Source of the DNA: Bacteroidales bacterium
GTDB taxonomy: Bacteria; Bacteroidota; Bacteroidia; Bacteroidales; UBA932
Assembly (NCBI GenBank): GCA_017461285.1
Contig: JAFTYS010000058.1
Location: 1-64,000, forward strand
DNA: 64,000 nt
Reading direction: 5' to 3'
Shown here in pieces: positions 9,302 to 18,235 of the stretch. Within the stretch, counting starts at the first letter, position 1, and every line of letters begins with the position of its first letter. The notes under the pieces are model-generated. The model worked only from the letters and a program-made list of their open reading frames with translations. It was not told the origin of the DNA and searched no databases. The translations under genes and the position numbers were made by a program.

Positions 9302-10402
9302 ATGGAAGAGAATCTTTTGAAGACCTGTCTATACGACAAGCATGTGGCATTGAATGCACTGATGAGTCCTTTCGGTGGCTTCATAATGCCTATCCAGTAT
9401 ACGAGCATCACCGATGAGCATAACGCGGTGCGTAATCATGCCGGAATGTTCGATGTATCTCATATGGGAGAGTTTTTCGTTAGCGGTCCGGATGCTGAAA
9501 AATTCGTGAATCACATTTTCTCAAACAATGTTACAGGCATTCCTGACGGCAAGATCCTCTACGGAATGATGCTTTATCTGAACGGAACCGTTGTGGACGA
9601 TCTTCTCGTCTACAAGGAATTCGAGCCGGATCATTATCTTCTTGTGGTAAATGCGTCGAATATTGCCAAGGACTATGATTGGATCTGCGCCCAGATGGAT
9701 GGCTTTGATGTCGAAGTTGTGAATGCTTCCGATTCATGGGGAGAAATCGCTCTCCAGGGCCCTGAGGCCGAGAAATTCGCCGTCGAGACCCTCGGGCTCA
9801 AGCCGGCGGCAGACCTCGGATTCTATACATATTATGAAACAGAATGGAAAGGTGCCAGGATGGTAGTAAGCCGTACCGGCTATACCGGCGAGGACGGATT
9901 CGAGATATATTGCAGTCATGAGGCCATAAACGAGATATGGGACATCCTTCTGGCCGCGGGCGTAGCCCCATGCGGCCTCGGATGCCGCGACACCCTCCGT
10001 TTCGAGGCGGGTCTTCCGCTTTATGGACATGAGCTCAGCGATGAGATCACTCCGCTCGAGGCAGGTCTGGGAATGTTCGCGAAGATCAAGGAGAAGGACT
10101 TCATCGGCCGTGATGCGCTTGCGGCGCAGAAGGAGGCCGGCCTTTCCCGCAAGATCGTCGGCATCGAACTCCAGGACAAGGCTATTCCTCGTGCAGGCTA
10201 TCCTGTTGAAGTCAATGGCGAGCAGGTGGGAACCGTCACTACGGGATACCGTTCGATCTCTACAGACCGCAGCGTCTGTGTCGCAATGGTCGACAAGGCA
10301 TATACTGAACTTGGCACCCAGGTGGAGATACGTATCCGCAAGAAGGTCTTCCCTGGCATCGTGACGAAGAAACGTTTTTATGAAACAAACTATAAAAAAT
10401 AA
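9302..10402 (+). CDS. gcvT: Aminomethyltransferase, glycine cleavage T protein
   Basis: A 366-residue GcvT of normal length. The folate-binding and catalytic segments are visible: MFDVSHMGEFFVSGPDA, RTGYTGEDGFEIYC and GLGCRDTLRFEAGLPLYGHEL, with the C-terminal barrel following. It transfers the methylene carbon of glycine from aminomethyl-lipoyl GcvH to tetrahydrofolate, releasing ammonia. It lies inside an operon with lplA upstream and gcvH 8 bases downstream. Confidence 0.97.
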   Translation: MEENLLKTCLYDKHVALNALMSPFGGFIMPIQYTSITDEHNAVRNHAGMFDVSHMGEFFVSGPDAEKFVNHIFSNNVTGIPDGKILYGMMLYLNGTVVDDLLVYKEFEPDHYLLVVNASNIAKDYDWICAQMDGFDVEVVNASDSWGEIALQGPEAEKFAVETLGLKPAADLGFYTYYETEWKGARMVVSRTGYTGEDGFEIYCSHEAINEIWDILLAAGVAPCGLGCRDTLRFEAGLPLYGHELSDEITPLEAGLGMFAKIKEKDFIGRDALAAQKEAGLSRKIVGIELQDKAIPRAGYPVEVNGEQVGTVTTGYRSISTDRSVCVAMVDKAYTELGTQVEIRIRKKVFPGIVTKKRFYETNYKK

Positions 10403-10410
10403 TTGATGAT

Positions 10411-10794
10411 ATGGCAAAGACAGTAGAAGGACTCTATTACAGCGAGTCACATGAATGGGTAAAGGTTGATGGCAATGTAGCTATCGTAGGTATTACAGAC
10501 TTCGCGCAGCATGCGATGGGCGACCTTTCGTATGTCGATATGCCTGAAGTGGACGATGAGCTTGAGGCTGGAGAAGAATTCGGTGCAGTCGAGAGCGTGA
10601 AGGCCGCAAGTGACCTTTTCTGCCCTGTTTCAGGAACTGTTGTTGAAATCAACGAGGAGCTTGAAGACGCTCCGGAACTTCTCAACCAGGACGCTTTTGC
10701 AAACTGGATCATGAAGGTGGAGATGAGCGATCCTTCAGAACTTGAGAATCTTATGGATGCAGCAGCCTACGAGGCTATGTGCGCTAATGAATAA
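10411..10794 (+). CDS. gcvH: Glycine cleavage H protein
   Basis: A 127-residue lipoyl-domain protein. The lipoylation lysine is K64 in AVESVKAASD, in the usual place. SHEWVKVDGNVAIVGITDFAQ and LINxxxx-type C-terminal segments match GcvH. It shuttles the aminomethyl group between GcvP, GcvT and LpdA. It lies between gcvT and gcvPA in the operon, with 8- and 5-base gaps. Confidence 0.97.
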   Translation: MAKTVEGLYYSESHEWVKVDGNVAIVGITDFAQHAMGDLSYVDMPEVDDELEAGEEFGAVESVKAASDLFCPVSGTVVEINEELEDAPELLNQDAFANWIMKVEMSDPSELENLMDAAAYEAMCANE

Positions 10795-10799
10795 GGCTT

Positions 10800-12128
10800 A
10801 TGGCATTCGCATATTTTCCACATACGGAAGATGACATACGCCAGATGCTGGACAGAATCGGAGTAGGGTCCCTCGAGGAACTCTACTCCGATGTCCCTGG
10901 AGACGTCATATTCCGCGATGAGTTCGACCTTCCGGACGCAATGTCCGAGCTGGAGGTCCGCCAGTATTTCGAAGGGCTGGCAGAATACAATACCAGCCTT
11001 TTCTGCCTTTGCGGCCTTGGAGCATATGACCATTATTCTCCAGCCGTGATTCCTCACATCATATCGCGTTCTGAATTCCTTACGGCCTATACTCCGTATC
11101 AGCCGGAAGTATCGCAGGGAACCCTCCGCTACATCTTCGAGTACCAGTCCATGATCACTGAACTTACCGGCATGGACTGCACCAATGCTTCGATGTATGA
11201 CGGTGCTACGGCTGCGGCAGAGGCCGTCATGATGGCGATGGCATCGACAAAGAAGAAGACCCGCGTCCTTGTTTCGGAAGGTCTGCTTCCGCAGGTGGTG
11301 AAAGTCGTGAAGACTTATGCAAAGTTCAACGGCATCCAGCTCGGATTCATTCCGTGCCGGGACGGACAGACTTCATATGGTGCCCTTGCGGCCGAGCTTG
11401 CTGCCGGTGATGTGGCAGGCGTGCTCGTTCCTGGGATAAACAGATACGGTATCATCGAAGACCTTACAGGGTTTGCAGATGCCGTACATGCACAGAAAGG
11501 TCTGCTCATGGTATATTCTGATCCATCTTCCCTCGCTGTCATCAAGACTCCGGGCGAATGGGGCGCAGACATATGCTGCGGTGATTCGCAGTCTCTTGGC
11601 GTGCCTCTCTGCTACGGCGGACCGTATGTCGGTTTCCTTGCATGCAGGAAGGAGCATGTCCGCAAGCTTCCGGGCAGAATCGTGGGAGCGACGAAGGATG
11701 TGGACGGTAAGCGTGCATATGTCCTGACACTTCAGGCTCGCGAGCAGCATATCCGCCGTGAGAAGGCTACAAGCAACATATGCTCAAACCAGTCTCTCAT
11801 GGCCCTCTATGTGACTGTCTACATGTCTCTTATGGGACCGGAAGGACTTCGAAAGGTCAATGAACTCAGCTATGGCGGAGCGCATTATCTCCATGAGCGG
11901 CTTCTTGAGACCGGTCTGTTCGAGAAGGCGTTCGACAAGCCGTTCCTGAAGGAATTCACCCTGAAGGCAAAGGTCCCTGCACAGAAGATCCAGGATGCCC
12001 TGATGCTTATAGGAGTCTTCGGCGCTGTCGAGATAGAAGATGGGCTTGTGAATTTCTGTGTCACCGAAAAGGTGTCTAAGGAAAACATAGATGCAGTTGT
12101 GGATTATCTTAAAGAACTGGAAGCATGA
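10800..12128 (+). CDS. gcvPA: Glycine dehydrogenase (decarboxylating) subunit 1
   Basis: A 442-residue N-terminal half of the P protein in the split-subunit form. [17 protein letters not shown] at the start and [20 protein letters not shown] and [23 protein letters not shown] inside are typical of GcvPA. It forms an alpha2beta2 enzyme with GcvPB. The stop overlaps the gcvPB start by 4 bases (ATGA), which suggests translational coupling to equalise the two halves. Confidence 0.97.
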   Translation: MAFAYFPHTEDDIRQMLDRIGVGSLEELYSDVPGDVIFRDEFDLPDAMSELEVRQYFEGLAEYNTSLFCLCGLGAYDHYSPAVIPHIISRSEFLTAYTPYQPEVSQGTLRYIFEYQSMITELTGMDCTNASMYDGATAAAEAVMMAMASTKKKTRVLVSEGLLPQVVKVVKTYAKFNGIQLGFIPCRDGQTSYGALAAELAAGDVAGVLVPGINRYGIIEDLTGFADAVHAQKGLLMVYSDPSSLAVIKTPGEWGADICCGDSQSLGVPLCYGGPYVGFLACRKEHVRKLPGRIVGATKDVDGKRAYVLTLQAREQHIRREKATSNICSNQSLMALYVTVYMSLMGPEGLRKVNELSYGGAHYLHERLLETGLFEKAFDKPFLKEFTLKAKVPAQKIQDALMLIGVFGAVEIEDGLVNFCVTEKVSKENIDAVVDYLKELEA

Positions 12129-13582
12129 AGTACTATGATAAGCTGATCTTTGATCTTTCCAAGGCAGGAAGACAAGGATACTCGTTGCCGGCATGCAGAT
12201 GGGAGAATTCTGTTTCAGAACTTCCTGCAGGCCTTCTCCGTTCTGATGCTCCGGATCTCCCTCAGGTGAGCGAGCTGGATGTCGTCCGTCATTACACGAA
12301 CCTGTCGCAGATGAATTTCGGAGTCGACAGCGGATTCTATCCTCTCGGCAGCTGTACGATGAAGTATAATCCTAAGATCAATGAAGAGATTGCAGCGATG
12401 CCGGCTTTTGCCGGCCTGCATCCGCTGCAGCCGTCGCAGACCGTGCAGGGCGTGCTGAGGCTTTACAAGGACCTCTCACATGCTCTCTCGGAGATAACCG
12501 GAATGGCCGAGTTCACTCTCAATCCTTTTGCAGGAGCACATGGAGAGCTTACCGGACTGATGGTGATCCGTCAGTACCATATGTCCCGTGGCGACCTTAA
12601 ACGTACACGCATAATCGTTCCTGACAGTGCGCATGGCACCAATCCTGCTTCCGCTGCTGTCTGCGGACTTGAGATAGTGCAGGTGAAGTCGAAGGCAAAC
12701 GGACTTGTCGATGTTGAGGACCTCAAGCCTCTTCTTGACGATACCGTTGCCGGCATCATGATGACCAATCCTAACACTCTCGGTCTTTTCGAGAAGGATA
12801 TCAGGGAGATTGCGTCGCTTGTACATGAATGCGGCGGTCTGCTGTATTACGATGGTGCCAACATGAACCCTCTGATGGGAGTCGTACGTCCTGGAGACAT
12901 GGGCTTTGACGTCCTCCATCTCAACCTCCACAAGACATTCTCCACCCCTCACGGCGGTGGTGGTCCTGGAGCAGGGCCGGTAGGTGTGGCTGCCCATCTG
13001 GCGCAGCATCTGCCATCTCCTAGAGTCCTTGAAGCAGAAGACGGCACATTGTATGTTGCTGAAGATGACGGAGATCCATGCGGCCGGATTTCAGGATTCA
13101 TGGGTAACTTCGGCGTCCTTTTGAGAGCATATACATATATCCTCATGCTTGGAAAGCAGAATGTGAAGATGGTCGGTCCTCTGTCGGTTCTCGGTGCGAA
13201 CTATGTCAAGGAGTCTCTCAAGGACTGCTACGAACTGCCGATTCCTTCTATATGCAAGCATGAGTTCGTCTTTGACGGTCTTAAGGATAAGTCGACAGGC
13301 GTCGCTACCCTGGATGTTGCGAAGAGGCTGCTCGATTACGGATTCCATGCCCCTACGATCTACTTCCCGCTTCTGTTCCATCAGGCGATCATGATCGAGC
13401 CTACGGAAACGGAGTCGAAGGAGACATTGGACGGCTTCATTGAGATCATGAGGCATATCGCTGCCGAAGCCATATCGGATCCTGAATCGCTGAAGACAGC
13501 CCCTCATACGACCCCTGTGCGTCGTCTTGACGAGACCACGGCTGCCCGCCAGCCGGTCCTCCGCTATAAGGATATGAATTAA
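12125..13582 (+). CDS. gcvPB: Glycine dehydrogenase (decarboxylating) subunit 2
   Basis: A 485-residue C-terminal half of the P protein. The PLP-binding lysine is K270 in [33 protein letters not shown] near residue 75 is the characteristic substrate-channel motif. It decarboxylates glycine and passes aminomethyl to GcvH. A 414-base interval, holding a GIY-YIG unit, separates it from lpdA. Confidence 0.97.
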   Translation: MKYYDKLIFDLSKAGRQGYSLPACRWENSVSELPAGLLRSDAPDLPQVSELDVVRHYTNLSQMNFGVDSGFYPLGSCTMKYNPKINEEIAAMPAFAGLHPLQPSQTVQGVLRLYKDLSHALSEITGMAEFTLNPFAGAHGELTGLMVIRQYHMSRGDLKRTRIIVPDSAHGTNPASAAVCGLEIVQVKSKANGLVDVEDLKPLLDDTVAGIMMTNPNTLGLFEKDIREIASLVHECGGLLYYDGANMNPLMGVVRPGDMGFDVLHLNLHKTFSTPHGGGGPGAGPVGVAAHLAQHLPSPRVLEAEDGTLYVAEDDGDPCGRISGFMGNFGVLLRAYTYILMLGKQNVKMVGPLSVLGANYVKESLKDCYELPIPSICKHEFVFDGLKDKSTGVATLDVAKRLLDYGFHAPTIYFPLLFHQAIMIEPTETESKETLDGFIEIMRHIAAEAISDPESLKTAPHTTPVRRLDETTAARQPVLRYKDMN

Positions 13583-13623
13583 TATGTTGATGTGTCCTTC
13601 GAATGCATTCCAGTGTGTCTGTG

Positions 13624-13654
13624 TGTCATTCTGAGCGAAGCGAAGAATCTTTAT
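13624..13654 (+). repeat. REP-like repeat, left end of the GIY-YIG unit
   Basis: It reads TGTCATTCTGAGCG followed by AAGCGAAGAATCTTTAT. The same sequence, with small changes, occurs inverted at 13940-13980 and alone at 32935-32966. ATTCT and AGAAT within each copy can pair to form a small stem. Confidence 0.85.
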
Positions 13655-13943
13655 GTACAATACTTATTACGTATATATGATGTCAAGTAACTCCAATAAA
13701 GCCCTATATATTGGAGTTACTAATGACTTGATACGTAGGGTTCGTGAACATAAAGATGGAACATATGGAGGTTTTACGTTAAAGTATAGTTGCAGTAAAC
13801 TTGTTTATTATGAATCATATTCAGATATAAGTCAAGCTATAGATCGTGAAAAACAATTGAAAGGATGGAAAAGATGTCGTAAGGATGAGATGATAGATAA
13901 TGTTAATCCTGAAAGAAGAGATTTATATGATGATCTCATATAA
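13653..13943 (+). CDS. Single-domain GIY-YIG endonuclease (UPF0213/YhbQ-like)
   Basis: A 96-residue protein consisting only of a GIY-YIG domain. YYVYMM (GIY strand, residues 5-10), LYIGVTNDLIRRVREHK (YIG strand and catalytic arginine helix, residues 18-34), KLVYYE, and DREKQLKGWKR with the metal-binding glutamate are all intact. It therefore looks able to cut DNA. It has no DNA-binding module. The gene is AT-rich compared with its neighbours and bounded on both sides by an inverted REP-like repeat. A perfect 13-bp stem-loop lies inside the coding sequence at 13686-13721. It may be the nuclease that moves or maintains the repeats; that role is inferred. Confidence 0.9.
   Translation: MYNTYYVYMMSSNSNKALYIGVTNDLIRRVREHKDGTYGGFTLKYSCSKLVYYESYSDISQAIDREKQLKGWKRCRKDEMIDNVNPERRDLYDDLI
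13686..13721 (+). repeat. Perfect 13-bp stem-loop inside the GIY-YIG gene
   Basis: AGTAACTCCAATA (13686-13698) is the exact reverse complement of TATTGGAGTTACT (13709-13721), with a 10-base loop. It spans the codons between the GIY and YIG motifs. Confidence 0.85.
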
Positions 13944-13980
13944 AGATTCTTCACTTCACTACGTTCCGTTCAGAATGACA
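13940..13980 (-). repeat. REP-like repeat, right end of the GIY-YIG unit (inverted)
   Basis: On the minus strand it reads TGTCATTCTGAACG, then ten extra bases (GAACGTAGTG), then AAGTGAAGAATCTTTAT. It contains the stop codon of the nuclease gene. Confidence 0.85.
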
Positions 13981-13996
13981 ATTAATATTTAATGAC

Positions 13997-15343
13997 ATGA
14001 AGATAATAATCATAGGAGCCGGGCCAGGTGGGTATGAGACTGCCCTGCTGGCTGCAAAGAGGGGAGTTGAGGTTGTCCTGATTGAAGCCGGACATGTCGG
14101 AGGCACCTGTCTTAATGAAGGATGTATTCCGACAAAATCTTTCTGTAAGAACGCCGAAGTTCTTGACGGGCTCCGCAATGCAGAATCATTCGGCATAACC
14201 GGACTTGACTTCAGGTTTGACTTCAGTTCGGTGACAGCCAGAAAGAATGCGGTCGTAGAGCAGCTGCGAGGCGGTGTGGAAGGTCTGCTCGGTCACAAGA
14301 ACATCACCCTGGTCCGTGGAAAGGCTTCCTTCAAGGACCAGCATACCGTTGTGTGTGACGGAGTGGAACATACAGCTGAGCATATCATCATTGCTACGGG
14401 TTCCGTATCGGCTTCTCTGCCTATACCGGGAGCTGATCTCCCTGGAATCCTTACGTCCAAGGAAATCCTTGATGTTGAAGAGGTTCCGCAGAGACTTTGC
14501 GTAATCGGCGGCGGAGTCATCGGACTTGAATTCGCATCGGTGTTCCGCAGTTTCGGAAGCGAGGTGACGGTACTGGAATACTGCAAGGACATACTCCCGC
14601 GTTTCGACACAGATCTTGCGAAGAGGCTGAAGCAGAGCCTCGGAAAGCGCGGAATCGAAATCAACACGCAGGCCAAGGTAACTGGTATCTCCAATGAAGG
14701 ACCAGAATATAAGGTTACATATCTGCGCAAAGGCAAGGAAGAATGTGTCGTTGCCGACAAGGTCCTGATGGCAGTCGGAAGAAAGGCAAATGTCGATTCG
14801 CTTAACCTTGCGGATGTCGGAATCGAATTCACTCCTAGAGGAATTGCAGTCGATGAAAAGACCATGCAGACCAATGTTCCGCATATCTACGCCGTAGGCG
14901 ATATAAACGGAAAGATGATGCTTGCCCACGCCGCCACATTCCAGGGAATCGTCGCCCTTGACCATATCATGGGAGTGGAGAACAATATTGACCTGTCGGT
15001 CATGCCTGCGGCGGTATTCACTTCTCCAGAAGCAGCGAGCGTCGGAATGACCGAAGACGAATGCAAGGAGAAGGGAATCCCTGTAAAGTGCCTGAAGTCA
15101 TTCTTCAGAGCTAACGGAAAGGCTGTGACGATGGGGGAGACGGACGGATTCTGCAAGATTGTAGTTTCGGATACGCCGGAGAAGACCCTTCTCGGATGCC
15201 ATCTGTACGGCCCGCACGCTTCCGATATAGTTCAGGAAGCATGTGCCTTGATAAGCTGCAAGGCGACCCTCGGACAGTTCAAGGACATAATCCACACCCA
15301 TCCGACTCTGTCTGAAGTGCTTCAGTCAGCGGTTCATTCATAA
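13997..15343 (+). CDS. lpdA: Dihydrolipoyl dehydrogenase
   Basis: A 448-residue flavoprotein disulfide reductase. It has the FAD-binding IIGAGPGGYETAL, redox-active cysteines C38 and C43 in GGTCLNEGCIPTKSF, the NAD-binding GGGVIGLEFASVF, and the C-terminal His-Glu pair in HTHPTLSEVLQ. It reoxidises dihydrolipoyl GcvH with NAD+. It completes the glycine-cleavage set upstream, from which the GIY-YIG unit now separates it. Its stop overlaps the start of the GH53 gene (TAATG). Confidence 0.96.
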   Translation: MKIIIIGAGPGGYETALLAAKRGVEVVLIEAGHVGGTCLNEGCIPTKSFCKNAEVLDGLRNAESFGITGLDFRFDFSSVTARKNAVVEQLRGGVEGLLGHKNITLVRGKASFKDQHTVVCDGVEHTAEHIIIATGSVSASLPIPGADLPGILTSKEILDVEEVPQRLCVIGGGVIGLEFASVFRSFGSEVTVLEYCKDILPRFDTDLAKRLKQSLGKRGIEINTQAKVTGISNEGPEYKVTYLRKGKEECVVADKVLMAVGRKANVDSLNLADVGIEFTPRGIAVDEKTMQTNVPHIYAVGDINGKMMLAHAATFQGIVALDHIMGVENNIDLSVMPAAVFTSPEAASVGMTEDECKEKGIPVKCLKSFFRANGKAVTMGETDGFCKIVVSDTPEKTLLGCHLYGPHASDIVQEACALISCKATLGQFKDIIHTHPTLSEVLQSAVHS

Positions 15344-16461
15344 TGAATATACACATGACTCGAAAATTATTGTTGCTTGCATTGCTGGCTCTTTCAGCAT
15401 GCAGCCCAAAGGTTGCAGAACCTGAATTCTGGCTTGGTGCCGACATCGGATGGTGTACTGAGTATGAAGCCAAGGGATATAAGTTTTATAATAAGGATGG
15501 TCAGGAGAGGGAGTGTACTGCACTGATGAAGGAGCTTGGTCTCAATGCCGTCCGTCATCGCGTGTGGGTCGACCCGTCGAAGCACGGAAACTGGTGCGGC
15601 AAGGAGGATCTTCTTGTGAAATGTCAGAGAGCCAAGGCTCTTGATATGGAAATCCTTCTGGACTTCCATTACAGCGACTGGTGGGCAGATCCTGCAAAGC
15701 AGAACATTCCTGCATCATGGAGCGGGCATAGCTACGAGCAGATGAAGCAGGACCTTTGGAATCATACTGTGGATGTGCTCCAGATGCTTAAGGATAACGG
15801 AATACAGCCGAAGTGGATACAGGTCGGCAACGAGACCCGCAACGGTTTCCTTTGGAGCGTAAAGTCCAATGAGTACGGATGGCCTGAACTGGATGAGAAC
15901 GGCAATACTACCATCATTGAATCAATGGGGCATGTGGTGAACAATCCTGAGCAGTATGCGGGATTCTTCGCTACCGGCTACGATGCTTGCAAGAGCGTCT
16001 TTCCGAATTCCATCGTCATGGTCCATCTTGACAACGGATTCGACAAGGACCTTTATGACTTCAATCTTGGAGTCCTGAAGGATAACGGAGCAAAATGGGA
16101 CATGATAGGAATGTCCCTGTATCCTTACTGGGCTTTGGACGGCGGATTCCGTACAGACGAAGACCAGACCATCACCGACTGCATCGAGAACATCAGATAT
16201 GTCAGCGACAAGTTCGGATGCGATGTGATGATAGTGGAGACAGGTTTCCTGGTTGACGAGAAGGATCCTGCACGTCTGGAAAAGGGACGCCAGCAGCTTG
16301 CACGTGTGATCCGTGAGTCAATCAATGAAACTGACGGCCGCTGCAAGGGCGTCTTCTACTGGGAACCGGAATGCAAGCCTTCGCAGTATAAGCTTGGCGC
16401 ATTCACCGAAGACGGCCGTCCTACGGTCATCATGGATGCCTTCAAGGATTGGTCGGAATAG
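15343..16461 (+). CDS. GH53 arabinogalactan endo-beta-1,4-galactanase, lipoprotein
   Basis: A 372-residue protein with a lipoprotein signal (ALLALSACSP, lipidated Cys near residue 20) and a complete GH53 domain. LGADIGWCTEYEAKG, ELGLNAVRHRVWVDP and LLDFHYSDWWADP are family signatures. The acid/base glutamate is in IQVGNETRNGFLW and the nucleophile in VMIVETGFLV. It should cut beta-1,4-galactan at the cell surface or in the periplasm. It is translationally coupled to lpdA (TAATG) and has no SusC/SusD pair nearby. The AraC regulator downstream converges with it. Confidence 0.93.
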   Translation: MNIHMTRKLLLLALLALSACSPKVAEPEFWLGADIGWCTEYEAKGYKFYNKDGQERECTALMKELGLNAVRHRVWVDPSKHGNWCGKEDLLVKCQRAKALDMEILLDFHYSDWWADPAKQNIPASWSGHSYEQMKQDLWNHTVDVLQMLKDNGIQPKWIQVGNETRNGFLWSVKSNEYGWPELDENGNTTIIESMGHVVNNPEQYAGFFATGYDACKSVFPNSIVMVHLDNGFDKDLYDFNLGVLKDNGAKWDMIGMSLYPYWALDGGFRTDEDQTITDCIENIRYVSDKFGCDVMIVETGFLVDEKDPARLEKGRQQLARVIRESINETDGRCKGVFYWEPECKPSQYKLGAFTEDGRPTVIMDAFKDWSE

Positions 16462-16463
16462 TC

Positions 16464-17354
16464 CTATTCTTCTGTTGAATTCCTGTATCTTCCCGGACTC
16501 ATTCCGGCGTGCTTCTTGAAGAATTTGCCGAAGAAGGACTGGTTAGGGAAATTAAGTTCATATGCTACCTGCTGGACAGTCATATCGGAGTGTTTCAGCA
16601 GGTATTTCGCATCCTTTATGGTGAACTTGTTTATCCATTCGGATACCGTATATCCGCTGATTCTGCGTATGGTAGTGGTCAGATACCTAGGTGTCAGGTT
16701 CATCTTGTCTGCATACCATCCTACCTCTCTGTGCTGCAGATAATTGCCGCTCAGCAGGGTCAGGAAGCGGTTGAAATGTTCCTTTTCCCTCTTCATGGAA
16801 CGCAGTTCATACTCTATGTCAGGCATGTGGGAATAAAGGATGTCGGCTAGCAGATATGCGAACGTGCTTAAGGCGGACTTTATGATGCTTGACTTGAAAG
16901 GAGTCTCCGTCTTTTCCTTTATGTATTCTGAAATCATCTCCATGGCGCGGCATATCTTCGTACATTCCTCTTCCTTGATGCTTATCAGAGGCGAACTGTA
17001 TGCCTTGTCCAGCAGCTGGGGGATATGCTTCGGGTCAATGGTATAATCAGACAGTTCCTGATCTTCGGATGCCATGATAAAGCCGTCGAAGTTTTCTGTG
17101 ACCGACAGGCTTAAGGTGTTCTGCGGCTGCGAGATGAACACCGTGTTCTCCGTGAGTATGAATTTCCGGAAGTTGCATGTCACTTCCATCTTTCCCTTCT
17201 TGCATATGATTATTGCAAGAGCGTTCATCTTTCCCGGCTTGTTCACCTGGCTGTTCACATTTGTTCCAAGATGTCTGTATATCCAGAACTTTCCGTATGA
17301 AACGCTTTCAGGAAGGAGTCTCTGTAGTTCCTTGATTAGTTTGCTGCTGTCCAT
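16464..17354 (-). CDS. AraC-family transcriptional regulator
   Basis: A 296-residue regulator. The N-terminal half is a cupin-like sensing domain. The C-terminal 100 residues hold two helix-turn-helix units (YTVSEWINKFTIKDAKYLL, then DMTVQQVAYELNFPNQSFFGKFFKKHAGMSPGRYR). The ligand cannot be read from the sequence. It converges with the GH53 gene with a 2-base gap, so control of that galactanase is possible but not shown; a sugar-sensing role is only a guess. Confidence 0.92.
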   Translation of the reverse strand: MDSSKLIKELQRLLPESVSYGKFWIYRHLGTNVNSQVNKPGKMNALAIIICKKGKMEVTCNFRKFILTENTVFISQPQNTLSLSVTENFDGFIMASEDQELSDYTIDPKHIPQLLDKAYSSPLISIKEEECTKICRAMEMISEYIKEKTETPFKSSIIKSALSTFAYLLADILYSHMPDIEYELRSMKREKEHFNRFLTLLSGNYLQHREVGWYADKMNLTPRYLTTTIRRISGYTVSEWINKFTIKDAKYLLKHSDMTVQQVAYELNFPNQSFFGKFFKKHAGMSPGRYRNSTEE

Positions 17355-17518
17355 TAGAGTGTTGATATGGATGTTACAATTGTTGCTTAATGTGTGTGGT
17401 CGTACTGCAAATATTATGTCATTTATGTTCCGGAAGTTTGATAATGGACATATTTGTGTACGAATGGAACAAATTATAGTTGTAAGTAATTTTTAAGATA
17501 TGTTTGCCTGGTTCTTAT

Positions 17519-17526
17519 TATCTTTG
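17519..17526 (+). promoter_or_regulatory. -7 promoter box very close to the next start codon
   Basis: TATCTTTG ends 4 bases before the ATG at 17531. With the usual distance from -7 box to transcription start, the mRNA would begin at or next to the start codon, giving a leaderless or nearly leaderless message. Confidence 0.6.
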
Positions 17527-17530
17527 CATC

Positions 17531-18196
17531 ATGAATGTCAATAAATCAATTTCCGGAGTCCTGCTGGGCATCATGCTTGCCGCAGCAGACTATCATGTAG
17601 ATTGGAAAGCGGCCCTGCTTCTCGTGGCTGCAACGGTTTTTCTCCATTTTTATGCTGTAACTTCCAAGACGGTGACCGGTCAGGGCAAGATACGGCCAGG
17701 TGTGTTTCTGGCATTGACTGTCCTTTCAGGACTGGCAATGCTCCATTTCAGCTTCGGTACCCTCTTCATGATGGAACCTCTGATACTGATTGTCCTTGGC
17801 TATATGATAATACGTGCTGTAAGACATACTTCATTTGTAAGTCGCGGAAAAGGAATTCTCTATGTCTTCATTCTCTTTGGACTTCTCGCCGTCTATGGCT
17901 CATATTATGTCTGCTCACATTCTTTCGGAAGCTGGCCGCTGCTCTTCCCGGCCTTGTCAATCGGCCTGTTGAGCGTTGCCGAAAGGACAGATGACTCGCA
18001 GAAGACATTACGGATTGTGATGAACGTTGCCGGATTTGCTGCAATGATTGCATATTCCTGCCTGAGGATGTTCGATCCTTGGCATTTCCTCTTCGTGCTT
18101 TCGTTGCCGCTGTTCTTCATCAGAAAGACCACAGGATGGGCCGTTTCTGCCTTCGCCCTGCTTTCCGGACTGGGATTTCTGGTATATCTTGTGTAA
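17531..18196 (+). CDS. Polytopic membrane protein, weakly UbiA/MenA-like
   Basis: A 221-residue protein made mostly of hydrophobic helices (about seven). The start SGVLLGIMLAAADYHVDWKAALL and the late SVAERTDDSQKTLRIVMNVAGFAAM have the spacing and flavour of UbiA-type prenyltransferases. However, the first Asp-rich motif (NDxxD) is absent and the protein is shorter than the family's usual 280-300 residues. It may be a degenerate relative or an unrelated membrane protein. The frame is open from 17504, but the promoter box at 17519-17526 argues for the ATG at 17531. fprA follows 39 bases later with its own promoter. Confidence 0.65.
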   Translation: MNVNKSISGVLLGIMLAAADYHVDWKAALLLVAATVFLHFYAVTSKTVTGQGKIRPGVFLALTVLSGLAMLHFSFGTLFMMEPLILIVLGYMIIRAVRHTSFVSRGKGILYVFILFGLLAVYGSYYVCSHSFGSWPLLFPALSIGLLSVAERTDDSQKTLRIVMNVAGFAAMIAYSCLRMFDPWHFLFVLSLPLFFIRKTTGWAVSAFALLSGLGFLVYLV

Positions 18197-18204
18197 TTAA
18201 TTGC

Positions 18205-18212
18205 TAAATTTG
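18205..18212 (+). promoter_or_regulatory. -7 promoter box for the flavodiiron gene
   Basis: TAAATTTG, 23 bases upstream of the start at 18236. Confidence 0.55.
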
Positions 18213-18235
18213 CTTCCGTTAATAAAGATTCAATT

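Larger units (their letters stand above)
13624..13980 (+). mobile_element. GIY-YIG nuclease unit with inverted REP-like ends, inserted in the gcv operon
   Basis: A 357-bp unit made of one small nuclease gene between two inverted copies of a REP-like repeat. The left repeat ends two bases into the start codon and the right repeat contains the stop codon, so almost every base is either repeat or gene. It is much richer in A and T than the flanking gcv genes and uses codons (ATA, TTA, AGA) that the neighbours avoid. It sits between gcvPB and lpdA, which otherwise belong to one operon. I infer a mobile or recently mobile unit. No target-site duplication can be recognised. Confidence 0.65.
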
